Shown here piece after piece: positions 1-9,205 of a stretch of 64,000 bases of DNA. Position 1 is the first letter of the stretch; the number at the start of each line of letters is the position of its first letter. Source of the DNA: Rhodanobacter sp. (lineage in GTDB: Bacteria > Pseudomonadota > Gammaproteobacteria > Xanthomonadales > Rhodanobacteraceae). The position numbers and the translations under genes are program-made. The stretch covers positions 60,820 through 124,819 of the forward strand of contig SCSE01000042.1 in the NCBI GenBank assembly GCA_004298015.1, written 5' to 3'. The notes under the pieces are model-generated. The model had not been told where the DNA came from and ran no database searches. It saw nothing but the letters and a program-made list of their open reading frames with translations.

Positions 1-470
1 TTGCGCGCCAGCGCTTTCTCCAGCACCGGTGCCGAATCCACGTAGGCACGGCAGCCGAAGTCGCCGCTCGCCTCGCGGATGCGGTCGGCCAGCTTCTGCA
101 GTCGGTTGCGCATCAGCTTGTGGTAATCGCGCCCCAGCGCATAGCGGGACACATAGCCGGCCTCGGCATCGTGCAGCACGCTCCAGGCGTTGGCGGTGCC
201 GGGGGGGATGTAGTCCATGCGTACCGAGACGATCCGCAAGGTGCCCGGTTCGAGTTCGGCCGGTCGGCTGCGCTTGTGGCCGTGGCGGGCCATATAGTCC
301 ATTTCGCCGTGGTATTCCAGCTCCAGCCAGCGCTTGAGGTGAAGCTCGTGGTCGCCAAGATCGGTGCCGCTGATGCCCGCGTCGGCGAAACCCAGCTCGA
401 TCGCCCAGCGCTTGATGTCGCTAGCGAGGGCGGCGTAGTCGGTAGCGGCATGGGCGTCGGAGTTGGCCAT
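1..470 (-). CDS. queG: Epoxyqueuosine reductase QueG, N-terminal part (cut by window edge)
   Basis: The reverse strand reads in one open frame from an ATG at 470 to the left edge, giving about 156 residues of the N-terminus. It begins MANSDAHAATDYAAL and contains RYALGRDYHKLMRNRLQKL followed by a DSAPVLEKALA segment, both typical of QueG. QueG is a cobalamin and iron-sulfur enzyme that performs the last step of queuosine synthesis in tRNA. The iron-sulfur cysteines lie beyond the edge and cannot be checked. It diverges from nnr with only 58 bases between the starts, so the two probably share a promoter region. The queG/nnr/tsaE/amiC/mutL neighbourhood is widespread in gammaproteobacteria and supports the call. 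Confidence 0.85.
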   Translation of the reverse strand, partial: MANSDAHAATDYAALASDIKRWAIELGFADAGISGTDLGDHELHLKRWLELEYHGEMDYMARHGHKRSRPAELEPGTLRIVSVRMDYIPPGTANAWSVLHDAEAGYVSRYALGRDYHKLMRNRLQKLADRIREASGDFGCRAYVDSAPVLEKALAR

Positions 471-528
471 CTGCCGATTGTAAACGTCCAGCCATCGACG
501 GGTTTCCCGCCCCGTCTATAATCGGCAG

Positions 529-2025
529 ATGTCCGATCAGCCGAATCGCCAGAATCTCTACACCGTCGAGCAGATGCGTGTGATCGAGCGCGCGGCATTG
601 TCTGCGCTGGAAGGTTCCGGCAATGCGCTGATGCGCCGCGCCGCCAGCGCGGCATTGAGCACCCTGCGACGGCATTGGCCACAGCTGCGGCGCATTGCCA
701 TCTATTGCGGCCCCGGCAACAACGGTGGCGACGGGTTCCTGCTTGGCGTGTTGGCACGCGAGGCGGGGTTGCAGGTCGAGCTGGTGGCGCTGGACGCGAA
801 GGCGCGTGGCGATGCGCTGCTGGCGCGCCGCGAATGGGAGCGCGACGGCCCGGCTCATGGTTGGCATGCAAAGAATGATCTGCCGGACGCCGAGCTACAT
901 GTCGACGCGCTCTACGGCATCGGGCTGAACCGCGCGCCCGGCCCGGAGGCCGCCGATCTGATCGCGCGGATCAATGCCAGCGGCCGGCCGGTGCTCGCGC
1001 TGGATGTGCCGTCGGGCCTGAATGCCGACACCGGGCATTGCCCCGGTGTGGCGATTCGTGCCGATGTCACGCTGACCTTCCTGGCCGACAAGCGTGGACT
1101 GCATACCGGCCGTGCGGCGGACCAGATCGGCTTGCTGGAGCTGGCGTCGCTGGGCGTGCCGGACAGTGCACAGCTGCAGGCAGTGGTCGATGCGCAACTG
1201 CTGGCCGTCGATGCCCTGCCATGCCGTTCGCGTGGTGCCCACAAGGGACATAACGGCCATGTGCTGGTGATCGGTGGCGAGCATGGTATGGCCGGTGCGG
1301 TGCGATTGAGCGGTGAGGCAGCGCTGCGTGCCGGTGCCGGTCTGGTCAGTGTGGCGACCCATGGCGAGCATGTGCCGGCGCTCAACGCAGGGCGTCCGGA
1401 GTTGATGGCGCATGGGGTCGATGGGCCGCAGGCTCTGGAGCCGCTGCTCAGACGCGCCAGCGTACTGGCAGTCGGGCCGGGTCTTGGCGCAGGAGCCTGG
1501 GGGCATGCGCTGTGGCTGACCGCACTGAATGCGAACAAGCCGCTGGTGCTCGATGCCGATGGGCTGAACCTGCTGCTGCGGGAACCGCGGCAATTCAAGG
1601 CGCCGACGGTGTTGACGCCGCACCCGGGTGAGGCAGCGCGCCTGCTGGGGGTGACCACGGCGGCGATCGAGACGGATCGATTCGCCGCGGCGCGGGAGCT
1701 GGCCAGACGTCATGCCGCAGTGGTGGTGTTGAAAGGTGCGGGTACGCTGATTGCCGATCAGGATGGGCGCCTGGACGTCTGTCCATGGGGCAATCCTGGA
1801 ATGGCGTCCGGTGGCATGGGCGATCTCCTGACCGGGGTGGTGGCAGCTTTGCTGGCGCAGGGGTGTACGGCCTGGCATGCGGCTTGTCTCGGCGTGGGGC
1901 TGCATGCACGTGCCGGCGACCAGGCGGCGGAGCAGGGCGAACGCGGCTTGCTGGCCAGTGATCTGCTGGCGCCACTGCACCGGCTCGGCAACGAAATGCC
2001 GCAGCATGGGCAGCATCGTGTCTGA
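529..2025 (+). CDS. nnr: Bifunctional NAD(P)H-hydrate epimerase / ADP-dependent NAD(P)H-hydrate dehydratase
   Basis: This 498-residue protein repairs hydrated NADH and NADPH. The N-terminal YjeF-type epimerase domain (about residues 1-215) contains GPGNNGGDGF at 61-70. The C-terminal ribokinase-like dehydratase domain starts near KGHNGHVLVIGG and carries a GPGLG loop, VLDADGLN, LTPHPGEAARLLG, and the nucleotide-binding NPGMASGGMGD at 422-432. The length fits the fused family. The ATG at 529 starts a protein aligned with the usual N-terminus. Its end overlaps the start of tsaE by 20 bases, so the two are almost certainly cotranscribed and translationally coupled. Confidence 0.93.
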   Translation: MSDQPNRQNLYTVEQMRVIERAALSALEGSGNALMRRAASAALSTLRRHWPQLRRIAIYCGPGNNGGDGFLLGVLAREAGLQVELVALDAKARGDALLARREWERDGPAHGWHAKNDLPDAELHVDALYGIGLNRAPGPEAADLIARINASGRPVLALDVPSGLNADTGHCPGVAIRADVTLTFLADKRGLHTGRAADQIGLLELASLGVPDSAQLQAVVDAQLLAVDALPCRSRGAHKGHNGHVLVIGGEHGMAGAVRLSGEAALRAGAGLVSVATHGEHVPALNAGRPELMAHGVDGPQALEPLLRRASVLAVGPGLGAGAWGHALWLTALNANKPLVLDADGLNLLLREPRQFKAPTVLTPHPGEAARLLGVTTAAIETDRFAAARELARRHAAVVVLKGAGTLIADQDGRLDVCPWGNPGMASGGMGDLLTGVVAALLAQGCTAWHAACLGVGLHARAGDQAAEQGERGLLASDLLAPLHRLGNEMPQHGQHRV

Positions 2026-2494
2026 GGCTTGCGGTCGCGAACTTCACTACCCGTTGCCCGATGAGGCCGCAACGGCAGCCCTGGGCCAAGCCCTGGCGAG
2101 TCGGTTGCAGGAGGGCCTGGTGATTTATCTGCACGGCCCGCTCGGTGCCGGCAAGACCAGTTTCGCGCGCGCACTGTTGCAGGCGTGCGGGGTGCAAGAG
2201 CGCATCAAGAGTCCGACCTACAGCCTGATGGAGGGCTACCTGGCCCTTGGTCGGCCGGCGTGGCACCTGGATCTGTACCGGATCGCCGATCCCGGCGAAC
2301 TGGAGTGGCTGGGCCTGGATGCGCTGGCCCAGCCCGATGCGCTGGTACTGGTGGAGTGGCCGGAGCGTGGCGCCGGGGTGTTGCCGGCGGCGGATCTGGA
2401 GCTGTCGCTGAGTTACCTGGGCACCGGCCGTGATGCCTGGCTGCGCGGCGCGACGGCGCGTGGTGAGCAGGTGCTGCAATCGTTGAAGCCGTGA
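2006..2494 (+). CDS. tsaE: tRNA threonylcarbamoyladenosine biosynthesis ATPase TsaE
   Basis: TsaE is the small ATPase that works with TsaB and TsaD to make the t6A modification at position 37 of ANN-decoding tRNAs. The 162-residue product has a Walker A loop GPLGAGKTS at about 44-52, followed by SPTYSLMEGY and the HLDLYRI motif of this family. A longer open frame exists upstream, but it lies inside nnr and encodes nonsense, so I chose the ATG at 2006, 20 bases inside the end of nnr. A GTG at 2018 is an alternative. The order nnr-tsaE-amiC-mutL is a conserved gammaproteobacterial cluster. Confidence 0.9.
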   Translation: MGSIVSEACGRELHYPLPDEAATAALGQALASRLQEGLVIYLHGPLGAGKTSFARALLQACGVQERIKSPTYSLMEGYLALGRPAWHLDLYRIADPGELEWLGLDALAQPDALVLVEWPERGAGVLPAADLELSLSYLGTGRDAWLRGATARGEQVLQSLKP

Positions 2495-2684
2495 CCGGTT
2501 CCGGCCTGAGGGCTTGCGTCAAGGCGCTTGTTGGCTGTCCCGAAAATGGCAAGTCCCCGAGCAGGGCGGCGGTCGTATCGGTGTGGACTTGGAGGCGATA
2601 ACTTGATATGACCTGATGAATAGTCCGCAGGCTATGGATATTAAAAGGAAAAGAGCCTTGCATTCATGCGGTGAGTGCGCTTCA

Positions 2685-4118
2685 ATGCGGCCTATGAGGG
2701 GTTACCTGAACAACTTGGTGGGGTGTGTTGCCGCGCTGGTCATGGCGGCGATGCCTCTCGGCACGGCCCACGCGGCGGATCTGCACGATGCGCGTGTGTG
2801 GGCCGGCCCGAGCTATACCCGGTTGGTGCTGGATGCACGTGGCCCGCTCAACTACACGATCAGCCAGTCCGGCGGGCAGGTGGTGGTGGATCTGCGTGAC
2901 ACCAGGCTGACGGGAGGCTTTGCCGAGCCTGAGGCGCAGGGCCTGTACCAGGGAATGAGTCATTCCCGACGCGGCGACCACCTGAAGCTGGTTGCCAGGG
3001 TTGCTCCGGACAGCCGCCTCAAGAGCTTTATGCTTAAGCCGGTCCATGGCACGGACTATCGTCTAGTGCTTGACCTGTATCCGGCCGGCAACGCATCCAC
3101 GCCCCGTTCGTCGCGTCGGCACGGTCACGTCAGCAAGGAAGCCATCGCCTCGTCGCGCGAGGCTGCAGCTCTGCTGAAGGCCGAACGCAAGGTGGTGGTC
3201 TGCATCGATCCAGGTCATGGTGGCAAGGACTCCGGTGCCATCGGCCCGGGTGGCACCATGGAGAAAAACGTCACCCTCGCGGTGGGGCGCGATCTTGCCG
3301 CCCTGATCAACCGCCAGCCGGGCATGAAGGCGGTGCTGACCCGCAACGGCGACTATTACGTCCCGCTCAAGCAACGCTATGAAATCGCGCGCGAAAACAA
3401 GGCGGATCTGTTCGTCTCGATCCACGCCGACTCCTATACCAGCGACGATGCCAAGGGCTCGTCGGTATGGGTGCTGTCGCCGCGCGGCAAGACCAGCGAG
3501 GCGGCGCGGGTGCTGGCCGATCGCGAAAACGCCGACTTGATCGGCGGCACCACGCTGGATGGCATGGACGACAGTCTGGCCAAGGTGGTACTCGATCTGC
3601 AGCAAAGTTGGGCGATCCAGGCCAGCGACGTGGTGGCCCGCAATGTGCTCAAGGATCTGGCCAGGCTCGGTCCGACCCACCGCGGCTACGTCGAAAAGGC
3701 CAATTTCGTGGTGCTGCGTTCGCCCGACGTGCCGTCGATCCTGGTCGAGACGGCGTTCATCAGCAATCCGACCGAGGAGCGCAAGCTGCGCAATCCCGCG
3801 CATCAGGAAAAGCTGGCGTTGGCGGTGATGAAAGGAGTCAAGAGCTACTTCGAATCCACGCCGCCGCAGGGCACCTGGTTCGCCGCGCAGGCTGCGCGCC
3901 GCGAAGGGGGCCAACTGGCAGCGGCCTCCGGTGATGCCGGACATGCCGTCAGCCGGGCCGACACCACGGTGCGTGACCGCCACCGGGTTGGGCGTGGTGA
4001 AAGCCTCAGCAGCATTGCCCGGCACTATGGGGTCAGTGTCGGTGCGTTGAAGAGTGCCAACCAGATGGACAACAACACGATACGCGCCGGCAGCGTGTTG
4101 ATGATACCGGCCAGCTGA
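2685..4118 (+). CDS. amiC: N-acetylmuramoyl-L-alanine amidase, AMIN + Amidase_3 + LysM
   Basis: This periplasmic zinc amidase cleaves septal peptidoglycan during daughter-cell separation. The order is a signal peptide (GYLNNLVGCVAALVMAAMPLGTAHA), an AMIN domain (starting ADLHDARVWAGPSYTRLVLDA), an Amidase_3 catalytic domain opening with CIDPGHGGKDSGAIG and containing a SIHADSY motif and an ILVETAFISN segment, then a C-terminal LysM repeat (HRVGRGESLSSIARHYGVS...). A LysM on an AmiC-type enzyme is the AmiB-like arrangement. The start is uncertain: the frame is open back to 2616, ATGs lie at 2685 and 2694, and a TTG at 2658 has the best ribosome site (AAGGAAAAG). All of these keep the signal peptide. 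Confidence 0.9.
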   Translation: MRPMRGYLNNLVGCVAALVMAAMPLGTAHAADLHDARVWAGPSYTRLVLDARGPLNYTISQSGGQVVVDLRDTRLTGGFAEPEAQGLYQGMSHSRRGDHLKLVARVAPDSRLKSFMLKPVHGTDYRLVLDLYPAGNASTPRSSRRHGHVSKEAIASSREAAALLKAERKVVVCIDPGHGGKDSGAIGPGGTMEKNVTLAVGRDLAALINRQPGMKAVLTRNGDYYVPLKQRYEIARENKADLFVSIHADSYTSDDAKGSSVWVLSPRGKTSEAARVLADRENADLIGGTTLDGMDDSLAKVVLDLQQSWAIQASDVVARNVLKDLARLGPTHRGYVEKANFVVLRSPDVPSILVETAFISNPTEERKLRNPAHQEKLALAVMKGVKSYFESTPPQGTWFAAQAARREGGQLAAASGDAGHAVSRADTTVRDRHRVGRGESLSSIARHYGVSVGALKSANQMDNNTIRAGSVLMIPAS

Positions 4119-4229
4119 CCCGCCGAGTCAGACGGCGCGGGGTCGCTGGTCGCGTGCTGTAGGCGCCGAAGTTCTTCCGCGCTGACCGCAAAGCCTGACC
4201 TTGGCAGCTGATTCGCTTAAGCTTGGCGG

Positions 4230-6035
4230 ATGTCCGTGATCCGTCTGCTGCCCCCCGAACTCATCAACCAGATCGCTGCCGGCGAGGTCATCGAGCGGCC
4301 GTCGTCGGTGGTCAAGGAGTTGGTCGAAAACAGCCTCGATGCCGGTGCCGGTCGCATCGAGGTGGATATCGAGGCCGGTGGCGCCCGCCTGATCCGGGTT
4401 CGCGACGATGGCAGCGGTATCGTGCCGGATGAGTTGCCGCTGGCAGTGGCCTCGCATGCCACCAGCAAGATCGGCAGCTTCGATGATCTCGAGCATGTCG
4501 CCAGCATGGGCTTTCGCGGCGAGGCGTTGGCGTCGGTTTCGTCGGTGTCCCGGTTTGCACTGACCTCGCGCGGCCCGGCGCAGGCGGCGGCCTTCCGCAT
4601 CGAGGTCGATGGCGGCAAGCTGCAGGAGGCCCGTCCGGCGCAACACCCCCAGGGAACCAGCGTGGAGGTGCGCGACCTGTTCTACAACGTGCCGGCGCGG
4701 CGGAAATTCATGCGTGCCGAACGGACCGAATTCGCGCACATCGACGACTTGCTCAAGTCGCTGGCGCTGGCGCGCAGCACGGTGGAGTTCCGGCTCAGCC
4801 ACAATGGCAAGCCGGTACGGATATGGAAGGCTGCCGCGAACGAGCACGCGGCACTGCAACGGGTAGCCGAGGTGCTTGGTGTCGATTTTCCGACCCAGAG
4901 CCTGCGCGTCGATCACGCCATGGCCGGTTTGCATCTGTCGGGCTGGGTGGGTCTGCCGACGGCCTCGCGGGCGCAGGCCGATGCGCAGTATTTCTACGTC
5001 AACGGCCGGCTGGTGCGCGACCGGATTGTCGCCCATGCGGTGCGTCAGGCCTATGCCGACGTGTTGTTCCATGGACGTCACGCTGCCTTTGTGCTGTATC
5101 TGGAGCTCGATCCGGCCGGCGTGGACGTGAACGTGCACCCGGCCAAGCACGAGGTGCGTTTCCGTGAACAACGACTGGTCCATGATTTCCTGTTTCGCAC
5201 CCTGCACGAAGCACTCGCGCAGACCCGTGCCGGACAGCATGGGCTGCCGACGACTGATGCGACACCGCTGGCGGGTGATTCAGCTGTGGCCATGTCGCCG
5301 CCGGCTGCGGCACCGGCGGCGTGGCCGGGCCAGTTCAGCCAGAGCCGTTTGAGCCTGGGCGTGCGCGACGCACCGCTGGCGGGCTATGCCAGCTTGCTGG
5401 GCGACTCCGCTGCCCGTGCGTCGCCGTTGCCGCTCACGGAGGACGGCGAGGTGCCACCGCTCGGTTTCGCGATTGCCCAGCTGAAAAGCATCTTCGTGCT
5501 GGCCGAAAATGCGCACGGCCTGGTGCTGGTGGACATGCACGCCGCACACGAGCGGATCACCTACGAAAAACTGAAGTCCGGGCGTACCGGCAGCAATTTG
5601 CGCTCACAGATGCTGCTGGTGCCACTCGCCATCGCCGTCAGCGCCAGGGAGGCCGCTGCCGCCGAGGAACACGCCGAGGCGCTGGCGGAGTGGGGACTCG
5701 AGCTCTCCCGCAGCGGCCCGGCAACGATCGTGGTGCGCCGCATACCGGCGCTGCTGGAAGGGGCCGATGTCAGTCAGCTCAGCCGGGATGTGCTGTCCGA
5801 GCTGTCTCAGCATGGCAGTTCGCGGCGGCTTCAGGAGCTGGAAAACGAGCTGCTTTCCACCATGGCATGCCACGGTTCGGTGCGGGCCGGACGGAGGCTG
5901 ACGACTCCCGAGATGAATGCCCTGCTGCGCGAGATGGAAGCAACCGAGCGTTCCGGGCAATGCAATCACGGCCGACCGACCTGGGTTCAGCTGAGCCTCG
6001 CCGAGCTGGACAAGCTGTTCATGCGTGGCCGTTGA
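4230..6035 (+). CDS. mutL: DNA mismatch repair protein MutL
   Basis: MutL couples MutS mismatch recognition to strand removal. The 601-residue protein has the GHKL ATPase motifs [11 protein letters not shown] (30-40), DDGSGI (59-64) and GFRGEAL (94-100), a transducer domain with NGRLVRDR and [11 protein letters not shown], a variable linker (about 335-410), and a C-terminal dimerisation domain. That domain carries [12 protein letters not shown] from residue 435, fitting the DQHAxxExxxxE endonuclease motif except for Q to M, plus ACHGSVRAG and CNHGRPT metal-site segments. E. coli MutL lacks this motif and relies on MutH. Here strand nicking is probably done by MutL itself, which is an inference from the motif. 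Confidence 0.95.
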   Translation: MSVIRLLPPELINQIAAGEVIERPSSVVKELVENSLDAGAGRIEVDIEAGGARLIRVRDDGSGIVPDELPLAVASHATSKIGSFDDLEHVASMGFRGEALASVSSVSRFALTSRGPAQAAAFRIEVDGGKLQEARPAQHPQGTSVEVRDLFYNVPARRKFMRAERTEFAHIDDLLKSLALARSTVEFRLSHNGKPVRIWKAAANEHAALQRVAEVLGVDFPTQSLRVDHAMAGLHLSGWVGLPTASRAQADAQYFYVNGRLVRDRIVAHAVRQAYADVLFHGRHAAFVLYLELDPAGVDVNVHPAKHEVRFREQRLVHDFLFRTLHEALAQTRAGQHGLPTTDATPLAGDSAVAMSPPAAAPAAWPGQFSQSRLSLGVRDAPLAGYASLLGDSAARASPLPLTEDGEVPPLGFAIAQLKSIFVLAENAHGLVLVDMHAAHERITYEKLKSGRTGSNLRSQMLLVPLAIAVSAREAAAAEEHAEALAEWGLELSRSGPATIVVRRIPALLEGADVSQLSRDVLSELSQHGSSRRLQELENELLSTMACHGSVRAGRRLTTPEMNALLREMEATERSGQCNHGRPTWVQLSLAELDKLFMRGR

Positions 6036-6371
6036 TCCCGGCTCTTGCTGGGGGTGAAAGTCATGGCACGTTTCGAGGCTGCCGCCTTTGCCGGCGAGAG
6101 TCCGCTGTCTCGACGTAAAGCTGCTTTGGCAAGTCCACCGCGGAGGCCACGTTCCCCCTGCTGATTACTCCCTCATGCAACACCAGCCACGGTGGCCTCG
6201 TGCCAGTTGCGGAGTGCGTGTTCCTGCCCACGGGATATTCACCGCACCGGCAGTACGTTGGTCGCGGCCATCGGATTCCGGATCCAGATCGAGCGAAACA
6301 TCGATGGGTCTTGTGATGGTGGCGAGGCCTCATGTGGGCGGTTGTCGACGACGATATCAGGAGAGGCAAGA
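6036..6371 (+). other. Intergenic region after mutL
   Basis: No credible gene was seen. The only feature supported is the ribosome site AGGAGAGG just before the GTG start at 6372. In many gammaproteobacteria mutL is followed by miaA and hfq, which are absent here. Confidence 0.4.
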
Positions 6372-7130
6372 GTGGAATACCTCAGCGAGACATTGCAGTT
6401 CATGGCTACGCCCGCTTTTTTCATCATATGGTACGGAATCAGTTTGCTGCTCATCGTGGCGTTTATCTACGACATCTTTAACGCCAACACCGTGTTGAAT
6501 CCGCCGCTGAAATTCGTCTGGCCAATAATCATCTTCTTTTTTTCGATCGTGGGTGGACTGCTTTACTGGTTTGCATCGCGCCCCCCCGACATCGGTCGCT
6601 ACCACGGCCGGATGGAAAAGATGGAACGCTTCACCGAATTTTCCAGGCCACGTTGGCGCAAGGTCGTAGCCTCAGCCACCCACTGCGTAGGAGGGGATGG
6701 CTTGGGCATCATGACGGCGATGGTAATTGCCAGACTTTCGGGTTTTAGCTTCTGGGCTGAATTCTGGTTTGAATATGCCGTCGGTTACGCCCTCGGCTGG
6801 TTCATCTTCCAGACCTGGGCAATGCGGCTGCATGGCAATGGCTGGTTGAAGTCGTTGTGGAAGGGGGGGCGCGCGGAATTCTTCTCGATGATTACAGTGA
6901 TGCTCGGAATGGGCCTGGTGATGCGCTTGGTTACGCCCGCCGTAGTGGGTGCACAGCCGTTGCCCGATACCTTTTCCTTCTGGTCCTTCGGAGCACTGGG
7001 GCTGATGGTGGGATTCATATTCACTTACCCGATGAATTGGTGGCTGGTCTCTATCGGCTGGAAGCACGGTCAGGGCCACGAATACATGCTCAAGAAAATG
7101 AAACAGAAGAACACTTCCAATGAAAAGTAG
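6372..7130 (+). CDS. DUF4396-like integral membrane protein
   Basis: This 252-residue protein has about six hydrophobic segments, including FFIIWYGISLLLIVAFIYDI, FVWPIIIFFFSIVGGLLYWF and MITVMLGMGLVMRLV. After a soluble loop it contains ATHCVGGDGLGIMTAMVIA, resembling the His-Cys/Gly-rich signature of DUF4396 membrane proteins, whose function is unknown. The frame is open further upstream, but the GTG at 6372 is preceded at good spacing by AGGAGAGG and begins just ahead of the first membrane helix, whereas the upstream part looks noncoding. It lies 32 bases before the PRC-barrel gene and is probably cotranscribed with it. The charged tail ends KKMKQKNTSNEK. Confidence 0.6.
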   Translation: MEYLSETLQFMATPAFFIIWYGISLLLIVAFIYDIFNANTVLNPPLKFVWPIIIFFFSIVGGLLYWFASRPPDIGRYHGRMEKMERFTEFSRPRWRKVVASATHCVGGDGLGIMTAMVIARLSGFSFWAEFWFEYAVGYALGWFIFQTWAMRLHGNGWLKSLWKGGRAEFFSMITVMLGMGLVMRLVTPAVVGAQPLPDTFSFWSFGALGLMVGFIFTYPMNWWLVSIGWKHGQGHEYMLKKMKQKNTSNEK

Positions 7131-7162
7131 GCGGCTGGTTTTATCTTTGCGAGGAGAGGCTG

Positions 7163-7888
7163 ATGCTCACCGTCCAGTTTACGCATAGCCCGACACGGGT
7201 CTTCACCCGCATAGGCTGCATCGCGCTTGCCTGTGTGTTTGCCCCGAGCGCCCACAGTCAGCTGGCATCCAGTACCCCGGGTGCCGTTGCGGCCCAACGC
7301 ACAGTCCAGGCGGAATCGATTGTGCATGGGCTCGCCCGGAGCATGGACAACGCTGCCAGGATGCTGGCGTCAGGGAAGGAGCGCTTCCAGGGCATCCGTT
7401 CCCTGGATGACGCCCGTCGGGTTGCCCGCATACTGCGCGACGTGGCGCCGCCGAACGGCCACGCAATGGTGAGGTTTGGATTGCAGGCGGTAAAAAACGC
7501 GCGGCATGCCGTGCAGAATGGCGATCCGCAAGCGGCCGCCCAGATCCTGCGCTCAGCTCGTGATCAGTTGCTCAGCCGCTCCAGCGGGCGCGGGAAAGTA
7601 GGCTCGCCGGTTGACTCCTCGGCGGTGGGCAAGTTGGTGGTGAACGCTGAAGGTAAACGTATCGGGCGGGTGGATCGACTGGAACAAACCTCCCCAGGTG
7701 TGCAGTTCGCGGTGCTGAAGGTCGGGGGTCTGGTTGATCTTTTCGGTTTTCTCGACCTTGGTAACGAGCTTGTTGGCGTACCGGCCGAACAATTGGTCGT
7801 CGGTAAACGCATGGTGGCGCTGCGCTCGGCAATCACCCCGGAGCAAGCCGAAAATTTGCCGCGATTTGGCTCCGCTTCCTCCCGCTAG
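7163..7888 (+). CDS. Exported PRC-barrel domain protein
   Basis: The 241-residue product has an N-terminal signal peptide (IGCIALACVFAPSAHSQ), a helical middle part rich in Ala and Arg, and a C-terminal segment from about residue 150 (VGKLVVNAEGKRIGRVDRLEQ ... VGVPAEQLVVGKRMVALRSA) that reads as a PRC-barrel. Such domains in exported proteins are often linked to photosystem assembly, RNA processing or stress, but no function can be named here. An AGGAGAGG ribosome site precedes the ATG at 7163. It follows the DUF4396 gene closely and is likely in the same transcript. Confidence 0.6.
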   Translation: MLTVQFTHSPTRVFTRIGCIALACVFAPSAHSQLASSTPGAVAAQRTVQAESIVHGLARSMDNAARMLASGKERFQGIRSLDDARRVARILRDVAPPNGHAMVRFGLQAVKNARHAVQNGDPQAAAQILRSARDQLLSRSSGRGKVGSPVDSSAVGKLVVNAEGKRIGRVDRLEQTSPGVQFAVLKVGGLVDLFGFLDLGNELVGVPAEQLVVGKRMVALRSAITPEQAENLPRFGSASSR

Positions 7889-8239
7889 ACCCCGGGTGCG
7901 TTCCCCTGACCCTGCCGGGGGAGGCCGTAGAAGTTTGACGATTTCTCGAGTCGATAGGGAACTCCAACCCTGGAGCTGCCAAGCACACGAGAGGAGAATC
8001 GCCGTGCGCTGAATTGGGCATCCCTTTCTTTTGTGGCGGCGCCGAGCATACCACGCACCGTAAGGGCGGGGGGTGCCGCCAGCGCCTGGAATCGACGAGC
8101 CCCGGGTGATCGAACCCGCCGGTCCTTCGACTGCACGTGGCGACTGCACCTGGCAGCGATCCTGTTTAGGCGCGACCGCTTGTGGTGAGCTGGAATCGTT
8201 GGCCATACTGCTGGTTCCTGACCGAGCGGATCGAGCCTC
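7889..8239 (+). other. Intergenic region before the DUF1684 gene
   Basis: No credible open frame, RNA gene or repeat was recognised in this stretch. It presumably holds the terminator of the preceding pair and the promoter of the next gene, but neither is clear by eye. Confidence 0.35.
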
Positions 8240-9178
8240 ATGTTGCGTACCGCCGTTGTTGCCCTCGTACTGTTTTCCGGAGCGTGCTACGTGCAAGCCG
8301 AATCTTCCCAGATCCCCAGCGGCGATGAAGCCTATGCCCATGAGATACAACAGTGGCGGGCGACTCGGGTCGAGGCGCTGACCGCGGCGGACGGATGGCT
8401 GAGCCTGGTCGGCCTGGAATGGTTGAAACCGGGCGCCAACCGTATCGGCAGTGCGGCGGACAATGACGTCGTGCTGCCCTCGGCGCCCCCGCATCTGGGC
8501 ACGGTGACGCTGGCTGCGGACGGTTCGCTGCACCTGCTGCTGGCGGCCGCCAGCACGGCTCGGATCGACGGCAAGGTGCTCCATGAGGCCGTTCTGACCG
8601 ATGACATGCACGTTGCCAGTGGAGGCCAACCCACCATGGTGAGTTTCGGTACCGCGAGCTTCTACGCGATCGACCGCGATGGTCGCAAGGGGTTGCGGGT
8701 CAAGGACAGCGACGCCGCCACGCGCACGCATTTTCACGGCATCGACTATTTTCCGATCGATCGATCCTGGCGCATTGTTGCCGACTGGGTGCCGTTCCAT
8801 CCCGCCCACGTACTGGAGATGGGTACCGAGATCGGCACTATCGACAAGGTCGTGGTGCCCGGCAAGGCGGTGTTCAGCCGCGATGGTCATCGCCATGAGT
8901 TGCTGCCCTACCAGCAGGAGCCCGGTGGCAAGCTGTTCTTCGTGATCGCCGACCGTACCTCCGGCAAGCAGACCTACGGCGCGGCGCGATTCCTCTATGC
9001 CGCGTTGCCCAGCCACGGCCTGGATCGAAGCGGCAAGGTGGTGCTCGACTTCAACCAGGCCTACAACCCGCCGTGTGCCTTCACGCCGTTCGCGACCTGT
9101 CCGCTGGCGCCGCCGGAAAATCGTCTCGACCTCAGCGTGACGGCCGGCGAAAAAACCTACCAGGGCGCGGATCACTGA
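8240..9178 (+). CDS. Secreted DUF1684 family protein
   Basis: The 312-residue protein has a short signal peptide (VVALVLFSGACYVQA) and the full DUF1684 fold: QWRATRVEALTAADGWLSLVGLEWLKPG near the N-terminus, then a beta-rich middle. The family hallmark near the end is YNPPCAFTPFATCPLAPPEN. Function is unknown; the fold has forkhead-associated-like and lipocalin-like halves in some descriptions, which I cannot test here. Cys16 lies inside the signal region in GACY, so a lipoprotein processed at that point is conceivable. The gene stands alone and converges with the enoyl-CoA hydratase gene. Confidence 0.75.
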   Translation: MLRTAVVALVLFSGACYVQAESSQIPSGDEAYAHEIQQWRATRVEALTAADGWLSLVGLEWLKPGANRIGSAADNDVVLPSAPPHLGTVTLAADGSLHLLLAAASTARIDGKVLHEAVLTDDMHVASGGQPTMVSFGTASFYAIDRDGRKGLRVKDSDAATRTHFHGIDYFPIDRSWRIVADWVPFHPAHVLEMGTEIGTIDKVVVPGKAVFSRDGHRHELLPYQQEPGGKLFFVIADRTSGKQTYGAARFLYAALPSHGLDRSGKVVLDFNQAYNPPCAFTPFATCPLAPPENRLDLSVTAGEKTYQGADH

Positions 9179-9205
9179 CCCGCAGCCGCTTCCCTGGGGC
9201 GGCTA

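Noticed and set aside
113..871. Long reverse-strand open frames over the queG start and nnr
   Set aside because: They are out-of-frame readings of high-GC coding sequence; Arg/Pro/Ala-rich with no domain, while queG and nnr explain the region.
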